Source: Altibacter lentus (GTDB taxonomy: Bacteria; Bacteroidota; Bacteroidia; Flavobacteriales; Flavobacteriaceae). Taken from it: 64,000 bases of DNA. Location: positions 1,504,963 to 1,568,962 of the forward strand of contig NZ_KN050846.1 in the NCBI RefSeq assembly GCF_000746845.1. The letters are read 5' to 3'. The notes under the pieces were generated by a model that ran no database searches, had not been told where the DNA came from, and worked only from the letters and a program-made list of their open reading frames with translations. Positions 57,352-64,000 of this stretch are shown piece after piece. The translations under genes were made by a program, and so were the position numbers. Position 1 is the first letter of the stretch. Every line of letters begins with the position of its first letter.

Positions 57352-59844
57352 CTAAAATGAGAATCCAAAGATGCCTGTAATCCCAAATTTTCGGGCATCG
57401 GGATTGTCTAAATAATTTCCTCGGAAGTTGAAGTCCAGGCGGAATATCCTAAATATATTGCCTATTCCGAAGCTATACTCGTAGTAAATATCATTTGGAG
57501 CCCTGTAAGGTATCCCTGAAGCATTGAGCGCTATATTTTTGTCGGAAATTTCTCCATACACCGCTCTAAAGCCTATCACTTCCCTCAAATTCAACTTGCG
57601 AAGTCCGGGAATCCGGGAGAACAACCGTCCGCCAAAGTTATGCTGTAAATGGAGGGACGAGTACGTATCACTAACAAACTCATAAAAATCCAGCTGTGTA
57701 AACGTATTGTACAAACTAAAATAGGTTTGATTTCCCGGAATAGGATTGAGCAAACTTAGCGGCACCTCGCCAAAGGTCTTTCCCACCTCAACGGTAGAAT
57801 ATAATCTTCCCAATCCGCCAATATTCCAGGGCTGTGTGTATAGCGCCTGTAGTTTTTGGTATTCGAAATCCCCGCTAAAAACATCTTTTAAACCATATGT
57901 ATATCCTAAATAAAAACTAGGGAAATCACCGTCATTGATCACCGTTTGTTCTACGCCATAGCCAGAAGTTTTACGCCCGGGCGTAAAATTGAAGGCCAAT
58001 TCTATTTCCGGTTGTGAAATCTCACTTCGTATTTCGCCGGTGAACGCTCCATCCTCCTTTACGAAATAATCGATACTAAACGTATCTGTAGCCGATCGCA
58101 ACGTACGATAGGACCCCGTTAAGCGAACGATTAAATTCTTGGAAGGTTCGATGGAAAATCCGGCAGTAGTAAGATTAATACGCGACAACCTATCATTGGC
58201 CCCCACCGAAATAAGTGAAGAGGATGCCAGGCTGCGCCCTAAGACATCATTGCTATTGGTAAGGCTGGCTCCGGTTTGCTCCACATCCTTTCTGTTCCCG
58301 GCAAATACCGTAAGTCTTGTCCTTCGATCCAACAGTAATTTTGCGGAGATCCCATATTTAAAGCGCTCGTCTTTGAAACCGTAGGCACCAAACCCTTCGA
58401 TACGCCATGGATCGTTCTGACTAAAGTACGTTCTTCCTCCAAGACGGATCCGCAGTCCTTCGGCTTCATTGAACCCAAAGACAGAGAATACGGGACCTAT
58501 ATCAAAATTGTTGACCTCATAATATCCCGACGCCAGTACTGCCCCAAGATTGTACAAGGTCTTAAACCGAGGCACTGTCTTTAAGGTATCGAGCATCTTA
58601 TAAACGCCTTTTTCGTCCTTACTTAGTTGTTCCATTCGATTCTGTTCCCAAAATTCGTCCGGTCGATTATAGACCTCATATTGATAAGGATCTACCTGTT
58701 CGCTATAGAATTTCTTATCCTTCGGAATATCGAAAACATAGTTATCGTATAGGGTGGTTCTTTTTCCGTAGATACCACGCGCCCCTTCCTTCTTCCGAAG
58801 ACTGAAATCACTTAAAAAATAATCTCTTGTAATAAGAAAAATAGAATCGTTCAGCACCTCAAACTCTTGTTCGATATAGACCTCCCGCACCCAGTTAAGA
58901 TTGGCACTTTTCGAGGCTTGAAGGTTTATCTCCTTGATCGCCCACGTGGTATCATTGACCCAAAAATCGCCTTTAAACGTCAGTTCATTCTTTCGACGCG
59001 GGTAGTAGACAATGTTATAACACCATTTATTTCCGCGATAAGCACTGTCTAGCAGCACATAATTATAGACATCGATCCCGGTACGTGAGAGCGGACTCGT
59101 AAAAGCCTTATCGAAGAACTTAAGATAATTATCGTAGACGTCGTATTCGCTGTAAAGGTCTTTTACGAAAGCGATGAGTGTTTGATTGTTGCTGAAACCC
59201 GAATTCTTGTTTCCTTCCAGCACTTCTTTCTCTTCGTTGAGTACGTTATCTCCATAGACTTTTGAAAAAGCTTCGTTAATAAAGATGGGCAGGTAGGTAT
59301 TTCCCGTCACGTTTGAAGTATCCACCTGATCGAAAACAAATTCCATTCCGTTGAAGATCCTGCTCTTTATTAGCGAAGAATCGATGGTGTTAAGATCGAA
59401 CTCCAGTTTTTCGTATTTGTCATACTGGTATTGAGCGAACTTCTTGGTACCATTCTCTCTCCTGTTCTCCCATATCTTTCTAAGAATATCGATGGCCGGA
59501 TTGTTCTTTTTGGATTGATTCCCGCTTATAATGACGACTTCGTTCAACGCAGCGGCTTCTTCGCCCAGTGTCACTGTCATGTTATACGTAGAACGCTGGG
59601 TAAGTGGCACCTCTTTGCTGGAATAACCAATAAATGAAAAGACCACGGTTGAATAGGTTTCGTCGCTTTCGAGGTAAAAGCGTCCATCCTCATTAGAGAT
59701 CGTACCTTCATTAGAATCCTTGAATATAACATTCGCAAAAGGAATAGGTTCGCCGCCATCCCCTATAATTACACCGCTTACTTTTGTTTGAGCAACAACT
59801 ACTATAGAAAGCAGAAAAAAAAATAGAGAAAAGTAGTGCTTCAT
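57352..59844 (-). CDS. DUF5686 outer-membrane protein with carboxypeptidase-like regulatory domain
   Basis: 830 residues. A signal peptide ends VVVAQ, then a CarboxypepD-like regulatory domain (about 20-100: VSGVIIGDGGEPIPFANVIFKDSNEGTIS...SFIGYSS). The DUF5686 region follows, starting NPAIDILRKIWENRRENG, with the typical YDKYEKLEFDLN, an FKGDFWVNDTTWAIKEINLQ element and a C-terminal barrel ending FGITGIFGFSF with terminal Phe. It is probably a beta-barrel protein of the outer membrane. The family is common in Bacteroidota and uncharacterised; by its regulatory domain it resembles TonB-receptor accessory proteins. The gene stands between ppa and the PDH E1 beta gene, all on the minus strand, but its terminator separates it. 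Confidence 0.87.
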   Translation of the reverse strand: MKHYFSLFFFLLSIVVVAQTKVSGVIIGDGGEPIPFANVIFKDSNEGTISNEDGRFYLESDETYSTVVFSFIGYSSKEVPLTQRSTYNMTVTLGEEAAALNEVVIISGNQSKKNNPAIDILRKIWENRRENGTKKFAQYQYDKYEKLEFDLNTIDSSLIKSRIFNGMEFVFDQVDTSNVTGNTYLPIFINEAFSKVYGDNVLNEEKEVLEGNKNSGFSNNQTLIAFVKDLYSEYDVYDNYLKFFDKAFTSPLSRTGIDVYNYVLLDSAYRGNKWCYNIVYYPRRKNELTFKGDFWVNDTTWAIKEINLQASKSANLNWVREVYIEQEFEVLNDSIFLITRDYFLSDFSLRKKEGARGIYGKRTTLYDNYVFDIPKDKKFYSEQVDPYQYEVYNRPDEFWEQNRMEQLSKDEKGVYKMLDTLKTVPRFKTLYNLGAVLASGYYEVNNFDIGPVFSVFGFNEAEGLRIRLGGRTYFSQNDPWRIEGFGAYGFKDERFKYGISAKLLLDRRTRLTVFAGNRKDVEQTGASLTNSNDVLGRSLASSSLISVGANDRLSRINLTTAGFSIEPSKNLIVRLTGSYRTLRSATDTFSIDYFVKEDGAFTGEIRSEISQPEIELAFNFTPGRKTSGYGVEQTVINDGDFPSFYLGYTYGLKDVFSGDFEYQKLQALYTQPWNIGGLGRLYSTVEVGKTFGEVPLSLLNPIPGNQTYFSLYNTFTQLDFYEFVSDTYSSLHLQHNFGGRLFSRIPGLRKLNLREVIGFRAVYGEISDKNIALNASGIPYRAPNDIYYEYSFGIGNIFRIFRLDFNFRGNYLDNPDARKFGITGIFGFSF

Positions 59845-59907
59845 AATAAGGTGCTCCTTGCAAATTTGGGTAACGAATTAATTCTTGAAAAATGTAGTTC
59901 GCTGTAA

Positions 59908-60885
59908 TTACTTGTACATTACTTTCTTTACTGCTTTTATCACATCTTCACTGTTAGGCAACCATTCCTCCAAAAGTACGGGAGAATAAGGAGCAGGGGT
60001 ATCTGCAGTATTGATCTTTACAATAGGAGCATCTAGGTAATCGAATGCTAAACTCTGTACCCGGTATGTGATCTCGGTGGCTACATTGCCAAATGGCCAG
60101 GCCTCTTCGAGGATGACCAGACGATTGGTCTTTTTAACAGACTCCAGGATAGTGTCATGGTCCATAGGTCTAACGGTACGCAGGTCTATCACTTCGCACT
60201 CTATCCCCTCTTCAGACAGTGTTTCGGCCGCCTTGTAAGCCTCTTTAATGATCTTTCCGAAGGAAACGATCGTTACATCCTTCCCTTTCCGCTTTACCTC
60301 TGCAACTCCCAAAGGAATCAGGTATTCGCCTTCGGGCACCTCCCCTTTATCCCCATACATTTGTTCGCTTTCCATAAAGATCACGGGGTCGTCATCACGA
60401 ATAGCACTTTTTAAAAGACCTTTAGCATCGGCAGGATTGCTGGGGACAACCACCTTTAGACCGGGGCAATTGGCATACCAGCTCTCGAATGCTTGTGAGT
60501 GTGTAGCCGCTAACTGACCTGCAGAAGCAGTCGGACCTCGGAATACGATGGGAATATTAATCTGTCCACCGCTCATCTGCCGCATTTTAGCCGCATTATT
60601 AATGATCTGGTCAATACCTACAAGTGAAAAGTTGAAGGTCATAAATTCGATGATAGGACGGTTGCCATTCATGGCAGAACCCACACCAATACCCGAAAAA
60701 CCCAATTCGCTAATGGGGGTATCAATAACACGTTTAGCGCCAAACTCGTCCAGCATCCCTTTACTGGCCTTATAAGCACCATTGTATTCGGCGACTTCCT
60801 CGCCCATTAGATATATATTTTCATCCCGTCGCATTTCTTCGCTCATGGCTTCGCAAACGGCTTCTCTGAACTGGAGTGTTTTCAT
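59908..60885 (-). CDS. pdhB: Pyruvate dehydrogenase-type E1 beta subunit
   Basis: 325 residues. It starts MKTLQFREAVCEAMSEEMRRDENIYLMGEEVAEYNGAYKASKGMLDEFGAKRVIDTPISE, the classic PDH beta-chain opening. The segments GIGVGSAMNGNRPIIEFMTFNFSL, RGPTASAGQLAATHSQAFESWYA and a C-terminal VEEAWPFGN-like LVILEEAWPFG fit as well. It pairs with an alpha subunit (not in this window) to decarboxylate pyruvate. A standalone beta gene is usual in Bacteroidota. A 14-base palindrome lies 7 bases upstream of the start. Confidence 0.92.
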   Translation of the reverse strand: MKTLQFREAVCEAMSEEMRRDENIYLMGEEVAEYNGAYKASKGMLDEFGAKRVIDTPISELGFSGIGVGSAMNGNRPIIEFMTFNFSLVGIDQIINNAAKMRQMSGGQINIPIVFRGPTASAGQLAATHSQAFESWYANCPGLKVVVPSNPADAKGLLKSAIRDDDPVIFMESEQMYGDKGEVPEGEYLIPLGVAEVKRKGKDVTIVSFGKIIKEAYKAAETLSEEGIECEVIDLRTVRPMDHDTILESVKKTNRLVILEEAWPFGNVATEITYRVQSLAFDYLDAPIVKINTADTPAPYSPVLLEEWLPNSEDVIKAVKKVMYK

Positions 60886-60892
60886 ACGGCTT

Positions 60893-60906
60893 CCCGCTAT
60901 AGCGGG
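60893..60906 (-). repeat. 14-base palindrome just before the pdhB start
   Basis: CCCGCTATAGCGGG (perfect), 7 bases before ATG 60885 on the minus strand. It could form a stem that covers the ribosome entry site, or be a dispersed palindromic element. No second copy was noticed in this window. Confidence 0.6.
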
Positions 60907-60944
60907 TATCTTTAGGGTTGTAATAGATTCATTTTTTCTGAAAT

Positions 60945-60960
60945 CTCATATACTTATGAG
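60945..60960 (-). repeat. Dyad CTCATA-N4-TATGAG in the pdhB leader
   Basis: Perfect 6-base arms with a 4-base spacer lie between the candidate pdhB promoter and its start. The format is like a dimeric repressor site. No regulator is adjacent. Confidence 0.4.
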
Positions 60961-60970
60961 ACAAGAAGGA

Positions 60971-60996
60971 CAAAAATACTATTATTTAAACGTCAA
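60971..60996 (-). promoter_or_regulatory. Candidate pdhB promoter
   Basis: TTG (60996-60994) and exact TATTTTTG (60978-60971) on the minus strand, with a spacer of 15 bases, shorter than usual. The leader to ATG 60885 is about 80 bases. Confidence 0.4.
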
Positions 60997-61086
60997 GGTA
61001 TAATAAATATAAAGTTTTAACCAAATTTTATTATGCACGCACAGGAAAATTTCGAAATATATCTGTATCTTCGTACCGCAAAAATC

Positions 61087-61105
61087 GGAAGCCAAGTTTG
61101 CTTCC
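61087..61105 (+). other. Leader hairpin before etfB
   Basis: GGAAGC (61087-61092) pairs with GCTTCC (61100-61105) around a 7-base loop in the etfB 5' region. TATCTTCG, one mismatch from TAnnTTTG, lies just upstream and could be the -7 box. The remainder of the 259-base divergent gap holds the pdhB promoter elements only. Confidence 0.4.
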
Positions 61106-61144
61106 CAATATGTAAAAATTTACAATTACAAATACTGCTTATTT

Positions 61145-61885
61145 ATGAAAATATTAGTCTGTATTAGTCACGTACCGGACACGACTTCAAAGATCAATTT
61201 TACAGAGAACGATACCAAATTCGACACCAACGGGGTGCAGTTTGTGATCAATCCAAACGACGAATTCGGATTGACACGCGCCATGTGGTTCAAAGAAAAA
61301 CAAGGTGCGACAGTGCACGTAGTGAATGTGGGCGGCCCCGAAACCGAACCCACACTTCGCAAGGCTTTGGCTATTGGAGCCGATGAGGCGATTCGAGTGA
61401 ATACCACCGCTACCGATGGTTTCTCTGTGGCGAAACAACTAGCTAACGTGGTAAAAGAAGGCGGGTACGATCTTGTGATTGCCGGCCGTGAATCCATCGA
61501 TTACAATGGGGGGATGGTCCCGGGGATGGTTGCCAAATTAACAGGTGCCAATTTTGTGAATACCTGCATTAATCTTGAAGTAAATGAAGACAAGGTAACT
61601 GCCGTACGCGAGATCGACGGAGGTAAAGAAACGGTTAGCACATCATTACCTCTGGTTATTGGCGGTCAAAAAGGCTTGGTGGAAGAAAGTGATCTGCGTA
61701 TCCCGAACATGCGAGGTATCATGCAGGCACGCTCAAAGCCTTTAAACGTGAAAGAACCCGTGGACGCTTCGGCTGAAACTCAAACAACAAACTTTGAGAA
61801 ACCCGCGCCTAAAGGTGCCGTAAAATTGGTGGACAGTGTTGATGAGCTGGTAAATCTTTTACATAACGAAGCCAAGGTAATTTAA
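61145..61885 (+). CDS. etfB: Electron transfer flavoprotein beta subunit
   Basis: 246 residues. ETF-beta opening KILVCISHVPDTTSKINF, with FVINPNDEFGLTRAMWFKE and the AMP-binding region VIAGRESIDYNGGMVPGMVAKL. It forms a heterodimer with ETF-alpha, carrying electrons from acyl-CoA and other dehydrogenases to the quinone pool. etfA follows after 92 bases that contain an inverted repeat. Confidence 0.96.
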   Translation: MKILVCISHVPDTTSKINFTENDTKFDTNGVQFVINPNDEFGLTRAMWFKEKQGATVHVVNVGGPETEPTLRKALAIGADEAIRVNTTATDGFSVAKQLANVVKEGGYDLVIAGRESIDYNGGMVPGMVAKLTGANFVNTCINLEVNEDKVTAVREIDGGKETVSTSLPLVIGGQKGLVEESDLRIPNMRGIMQARSKPLNVKEPVDASAETQTTNFEKPAPKGAVKLVDSVDELVNLLHNEAKVI

Positions 61886-61932
61886 GGTCTCGACTTCACT
61901 CACCACCACAATTTTAAACTATAAAAACAATA

Positions 61933-61960
61933 ATTTACGAAAGCATTCATCTTCGTAAAT
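61933..61960 (+). repeat. Inverted repeat between etfB and etfA
   Basis: ATTTACGAA (61933-61941) and TTCGTAAAT (61952-61960) are exact reverse complements around 10 bases, ending 17 bases before the etfA ATG. It could be an intercistronic RNA stem or a processing site. Confidence 0.5.
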
Positions 61961-61977
61961 CTAAAATCAAAAATCAA

Positions 61978-62946
61978 ATGTCAGTTTTAGTATATACCGA
62001 ATCAGAAGAAGGAAATTTTAAAAAGATCGCTTTGGAAGCTGTCTCCTATGCGACAGGTATCGCAGAGATGATGGAAACCACTGTTACAGCTCTCGCTGTT
62101 AATGGAGGAGATGCATCGCAATTAGGAACGTACGGAGCAGATAAAGTCCTGGAAGTTTCCAACGACAAATTATCGAAGTTTAATGCGGAAGCCTATGCCG
62201 ATGTCATTGCGCAGGCTGCTAAAGCTGAGGATGCCAAAGTGGTGGTCTTAACCTCCAGCGCCAATGCTAAGTTCATGGCTCCTTTAATAGCTGTAAATCT
62301 GGAAGCCGGCTACGTACCTAACGTGACCGAACTTCCCGCCGGCACTTCTCCTTTTAAGGTGAAACATAGTGTTTTCACCAACAAAGCGTTCGCCACTACC
62401 GAGATCACTACCCATGTGAAAGTGATTGGATTGGCAAAGAATGCCTTCGGGTTAAAAGAAAAAAGCGCTGCTGCTACGTCTGAAGCATTTTCACCTCAAT
62501 TGAGTGAGGATGATTTTTCAGTAAAGGTCGTTAGCGTTGATAAAGCTACCGACAAGGTGACCATTGCCGACGCAGAGATCGTGGTCTCGGGAGGTCGCGG
62601 ATTAAAAGGTCCCGAAAATTGGGGTATGATCGAAGAACTCGCCGAAACCCTTGGTGCAGCTACCGCCTGTTCAAAACCTGTAAGTGATATGGGTTGGCGT
62701 CCACACAGTGAACACGTGGGTCAAACCGGGAAACCGGTCGCATCAAACTTATATATTGCTATTGGTATTAGCGGTGCGATACAACATTTGGCGGGTATCA
62801 ATTCCTCAAAAGTAAAGGTAGTGATCAATAACGATCCTGAAGCACCATTTTTCAAGGCAGCAGACTACGGGATCGTAGGTGATGCTTTTGAAGTGGTTCC
62901 TCAACTCACCGAAAAATTAAAAGCCTTTAAGGCACAAAACGCATAA
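61978..62946 (+). CDS. etfA: Electron transfer flavoprotein alpha subunit
   Basis: 322 residues. The C-terminal FAD-binding domain is well marked: VVSGGRGLKGPENWGMIEELAETLGAATACSKPVSDMGWRPHSEHVGQTGKPVASNLYIAIGISGAIQHLAGINSS and VINNDPEAPFFKAADYGIVGDAFEVVP. It holds FAD and completes the ETF heterodimer with the preceding gene. A terminator follows. The ETF would be the electron acceptor for acyl-CoA dehydrogenases, which are not in this window. Confidence 0.97.
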   Translation: MSVLVYTESEEGNFKKIALEAVSYATGIAEMMETTVTALAVNGGDASQLGTYGADKVLEVSNDKLSKFNAEAYADVIAQAAKAEDAKVVVLTSSANAKFMAPLIAVNLEAGYVPNVTELPAGTSPFKVKHSVFTNKAFATTEITTHVKVIGLAKNAFGLKEKSAAATSEAFSPQLSEDDFSVKVVSVDKATDKVTIADAEIVVSGGRGLKGPENWGMIEELAETLGAATACSKPVSDMGWRPHSEHVGQTGKPVASNLYIAIGISGAIQHLAGINSSKVKVVINNDPEAPFFKAADYGIVGDAFEVVPQLTEKLKAFKAQNA

Positions 62947-62970
62947 TTTTTAGTATTTTGTGCCTTGAAA

Positions 62971-63018
62971 AAAGGGCTGTTTAGAGAAGGAAACGTCCTT
63001 GTTTAAACAGCTTTTTTG
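62971..63018 (+). terminator. Terminator after etfA
   Basis: GCTGTTTA (62976-62983) pairs with TAAACAGC (63004-63011), with an inner AAGG/CCTT pairing and then six Ts. It sits 11 bases before the DUF151 start, so that gene is likely to be transcribed from another promoter or by readthrough. Confidence 0.82.
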
Positions 63019-63028
63019 ATTCTGAAAT

Positions 63029-63661
63029 ATGAGCTTAGTTCGACTTAACATAAAAGGTATTTCATACAGTCAAACACAAAATGGGGCTTATGCCCTAATT
63101 TTGAGTGAGGTGGACGGGGACCGAAAATTACCTATTGTCATTGGCGCTTTTGAAGCTCAATCGATCGCAATTGCGCTGGAAAAAGAGATCAAGCCACCGC
63201 GCCCTTTAACACATGATCTTTTTAAGAATTTTTCAGATCGATTTGATATCGTGGTCAAGCAGGTCATCATCCACAAACTGGTTGATGGTGTCTTTTACTC
63301 CAGTATTATTTGTGAGCGAGATAAGATAGAAGAGATCATCGACGCGCGCACCAGCGACGCTATCGCATTGGCGCTTCGTTTCAACGCACCTATCTTCACC
63401 TATAAGAATATTTTAGACAAGGCAGGTATCTATTTAAAGACCACTCCCAAACGTAAAAAGGACGAGAGTGCTAAATCGGAAGAAGTTGTGATCGAAGAGT
63501 TGATCATGGGAGAAGATAAGGAGTCTGTGAAGGTCACGGGCGAGGATTACACCTCCTTCACTTCCAAAGAATTGAATCAAATGCTGGATGAGGCTGTCGC
63601 TAATGAGGATTATGAAAAAGCGGCCCGAATTCGGGATGAAATCTCCAAAAGGCAAAAATAG
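63029..63661 (+). CDS. Bifunctional nuclease family (DUF151) protein with UVR-like tail
   Basis: 210 residues. The DUF151 domain occupies about 1-135 (GISYSQTQNGAYALILSEVDGDRKLPIVIGAFEAQSIAIALE; LVDGVFYSSIICERDKIEEIIDARTSDAIALALRFNAPIFT). A Lys/Glu-rich linker follows, then a C-terminal UvrB/UvrC-type coiled motif (LNQMLDEAVANEDYEKAARIRDEISKRQ). Plant and bacterial relatives have nuclease activity in vitro, but the bacterial role is not settled. The next gene starts 3 bases later. Confidence 0.9.
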   Translation: MSLVRLNIKGISYSQTQNGAYALILSEVDGDRKLPIVIGAFEAQSIAIALEKEIKPPRPLTHDLFKNFSDRFDIVVKQVIIHKLVDGVFYSSIICERDKIEEIIDARTSDAIALALRFNAPIFTYKNILDKAGIYLKTTPKRKKDESAKSEEVVIEELIMGEDKESVKVTGEDYTSFTSKELNQMLDEAVANEDYEKAARIRDEISKRQK

Positions 63662-63664
63662 CGT

Positions 63665-64000
63665 ATGCGCACTTACATACTCCTCGCAATGCTGCTCCTT
63701 CTGCAAGCAGTTGGCTTCGGACAAACACTTGAAAAAAAATGGAAGTTCTCTACCATCGAATCGCACGACGGTAAATCGCTTTTTACGATCAATGAGGCTT
63801 CAGATTTTTTTACACTGAAAGACGGAACTTTCGAATACCGGCTGGAAGCAAAGGATAACCTCAAAGCATCCGGGGATTATATCTTTCAGAATAATTTATT
63901 AGTCCTCTTCTACGATCAGCCAAACGATACCATACGTCGCTATCGGGTTTCAAAACTAACCGACTCCATGCTGGTGTTTTCAGAAAATAAAACGGTTTAT
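63665..64000 (+). CDS. Exported protein, partial (3' end outside window)
   Basis: The frame is open from ATG 63665 to the window end (112 codons). It starts with a signal peptide (MRTYILLAMLLLLQAVGFGQ) and continues with a lipocalin-like segment (LEKKWKFSTIESHDGKSLFTIN, YRLEAKDNLKASGDYIFQNNLLVLFYDQPNDTIRRYRV). Such an N-terminal segment precedes a Na+-coupled nucleoside transporter domain in some flavobacterial NupC-type proteins, which is my best but weak guess. It follows the DUF151 gene by 3 bases and is probably in the same transcript. Confidence 0.55.
   Translation, partial: MRTYILLAMLLLLQAVGFGQTLEKKWKFSTIESHDGKSLFTINEASDFFTLKDGTFEYRLEAKDNLKASGDYIFQNNLLVLFYDQPNDTIRRYRVSKLTDSMLVFSENKTVY

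Noticed and set aside
1-64000. Search for tRNA/rRNA genes, insertion sequences, integrases, prophage or plasmid functions
   Set aside because: No cloverleaf-like sequence was noticed in the gaps, and no transposase, integrase, capsid or replication gene is encoded. The window looks like stable chromosome. The tail-fibre-like head modules at 8.4-19.1 kb are not accompanied by any other phage or contractile-tail genes.

Overview
The window is a chromosomal stretch from a member of the Bacteroidota, most likely a marine-type Flavobacteriaceae. The evidence is gene content and expression signals. Two proteins carry type IX secretion (T9SS) type A C-terminal sorting domains, and there are GLPGLI, DUF4230, DUF5686, DUF5522 and DUF4136 family proteins and a carboxypeptidase-regulatory-domain outer-membrane barrel. 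Many upstream regions carry the flavobacterial promoter pattern TTG-N17..23-TAnnTTTG, and clear Shine-Dalgarno sequences are mostly absent. No tRNA, rRNA, CRISPR array, insertion sequence, prophage or integrase was found. Most of the window is ordinary core genome, with one accessory-looking surface-protein cluster and one large catabolic operon.

Layout. 1-8.2 kb: the 3' part of lysS, an alpha/alpha-toroid secreted protein, a fibronectin/diheme-cytochrome lipoprotein, two small Spy-like (LTxxQ) periplasmic proteins, then a minus-strand run of a PLP desulfhydrase/ACC deaminase homologue, a glucosaminidase-LysM lipoprotein and hemL. 8.4-19.1 kb: six exported proteins on the plus strand. Five share an N-terminal 'VGIGTxxP' head module, including three tandem ~270-residue paralogues and two large proteins with a common C-terminal domain. 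The sixth is a choice-of-anchor-B protein with a T9SS sorting signal. 19.1-23.6 kb: a small HExxH protein, a DUF5522 protein with an apparently leaderless promoter, urocanate hydratase, a DUF4136 lipoprotein and a triple-repeat T9SS cargo protein.

23.7-40.4 kb is a contiguous minus-strand phenylacetate (paa) catabolic locus: a TetR-type regulator, then paaE-A-B-C-D, a VOC protein, paaG, paaH, paaI, paaJ, an atypical SDR, paaZ, an enoyl-CoA hydratase homologue and paaY, followed on the same strand by a branched-chain-type 2-oxoacid dehydrogenase E2 and a fused E1. A perfect ACTAAC-N4-GTTAGT dyad overlaps the -7 box in front of paaE and is the probable operator. No phenylacetyl-CoA ligase (paaK) is present. 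The adjacent 2-oxoacid dehydrogenase genes suggest, as an inference only, that phenylacetyl-CoA could be made directly from phenylpyruvate. A phenylalanine hydroxylase gene lies divergently just beyond the regulator, so the neighbourhood looks like a phenylalanine-disposal hub.

42-64 kb: a rhodanese, a DUF4230 protein, an outer-membrane barrel with two GLPGLI proteins, a hypothetical beta-rich protein with a deoxynucleoside kinase, ppk1 convergent with an App1-type phosphatase, a MgtC/DUF4010 membrane protein, a membrane pyrophosphatase (with an extra C-terminal tail) next to a soluble pyrophosphatase, a DUF5686 outer-membrane protein, a lone pyruvate-dehydrogenase-type E1 beta subunit, etfB-etfA, a DUF151 bifunctional-nuclease-like protein and the start of an exported protein cut by the window end.

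Several starts were moved from the longest open frame to an internal ATG (or retained as TTG/GTG) where homology, signal peptide or promoter position decided it; each case is stated in the entry.
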